A stretch of DNA of 6,086 nucleotides from Spirochaetales bacterium (GTDB lineage: Bacteria; Spirochaetota; Spirochaetia; DSM-27196; SKKC01). The notes under the pieces are model-generated. The model was not told the DNA's origin, ran no database searches, and worked only from the letters and a program-made list of their open reading frames with translations. Positions 5,849-6,086 of this stretch are shown piece by piece. Location: assembly GCA_007121695.1 (NCBI GenBank), contig SKKC01000105.1, positions 1-6,086 of the forward strand, read 5' to 3'. The position numbers were made by a program, and so were the translations under genes. Numbering within the stretch: position 1 is the stretch's first letter; the number at the start of each line of letters is the position of its first letter.

Positions 5849-6086
5849 ATGAGCAGACGAGAACAGAGGCAGCCACGTATACAGAAACGAAGGTACGCAT
5901 CCGAGCGTGACGGGAAGGGTCGCTTCACGGTAATGGTCATTCCTCATTCCGAGAAGCGAATTATAAACGTCAGAGTAACGGCGCTTGTATTTGTTGTGCT
6001 CGGGGTCATGGTCTTCGGCATTGCGAGTCTGTTTTTTTACGTCGCGACGGTCTACAGCGACCGAGGGCGAGAAGTTGCCGAACAAA
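5849..6086 (+). CDS. Membrane-anchored protein, N-terminal part; possibly spirochaetal M23-type peptidase (3' end outside window)
   Basis: A reading frame opens at ATG 5849 and stays open to the window edge, giving 79 codons with no stop. The N-terminus is strongly basic (SRREQRQPRIQKRRYASER), followed by FTVMVIPHSEKRIIN (26-40) and one hydrophobic segment at about 43-68 (ALVFVVLGVMVFGIASLFFY in its core), then charged residues after the helix. This is a type II single-pass topology with a short cytoplasmic tail and the bulk of the protein outside. The VMVIPHSEKR-type block before the helix resembles the start of membrane-bound M23 (LytM/peptidoglycan endopeptidase) proteins of spirochaetes. 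The catalytic domain lies beyond the window, so the function is inferred from family resemblance only. GTG 5810 and TTG 5822 are in frame upstream, but the ATG is preferred; a weak GGAA lies about 10 bases before it. It is divergent from tatD. Confidence 0.65.
   Translation, partial: MSRREQRQPRIQKRRYASERDGKGRFTVMVIPHSEKRIINVRVTALVFVVLGVMVFGIASLFFYVATVYSDRGREVAEQ

Noticed and set aside
5729..6085. Long minus-strand open frame (118 codons) across the right end, plus another at 5610-5900
   Set aside because: They are antisense to the plus-strand frame with the clear basic tail and membrane helix. Their products are low-complexity, rich in charged residues and Cys, and show no recognisable domain.

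Overview
The window looks like an ordinary chromosomal stretch of a bacterium of moderate GC content, tentatively a free-living spirochaete. The lineage is an inference. It rests mainly on the right-end partial protein, whose N-terminus (a basic stretch, a VMVIPHSEKR-type motif, then one membrane helix) resembles the N-termini of spirochaetal membrane-anchored M23-type proteins. The left-end SpoU methyltransferase is compatible with this. No database search was possible.

Layout. Bases 1-450 (+) hold the 3' part of a SpoU/TrmH-family RNA 2'-O-ribose methyltransferase. It converges, across only 18 bases, on a five-gene minus-strand cluster that reads from right to left: a TatD-family hydrolase (5623-4850), purF (4815-3367), purM (3370-2396), purN (2394-1750) and purD (1743-469). 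A 225-base divergent intergenic region (5624-5848) separates tatD from a plus-strand gene that starts at 5849 and runs off the window. That region holds a 7-bp-arm perfect palindrome, a set of inverted GACAG/CTGTC units and candidate promoters in both directions.

How the genes work together. PurF, PurD, PurN and PurM catalyse de novo purine steps 1, 2, 3 and 5: PRPP to phosphoribosylamine, to GAR, to FGAR, and later FGAM to AIR. Step 4 (PurL, with or without PurS and PurQ) and the later steps (PurE/K, PurC, PurB, PurH) are not in this window. The four pur genes are packed tightly: an ATGA overlap between purF and purM, one base between purM and purN, and six bases between purN and purD with the purD Shine-Dalgarno inside the last purN codons. 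This implies one transcript with translational coupling. TatD sits 34 bases upstream of purF and is probably its first cistron.

No mobile element, CRISPR array, tRNA or rRNA gene, or evidence of an undescribed multi-gene system was found. The points most worth checking are the divergent control region, active-site substitutions in TatD, a Gly-to-Ala change in the PurN phosphate loop, and the leaderless-looking GTG start and propeptide of an apparently Fe-S-type PurF.
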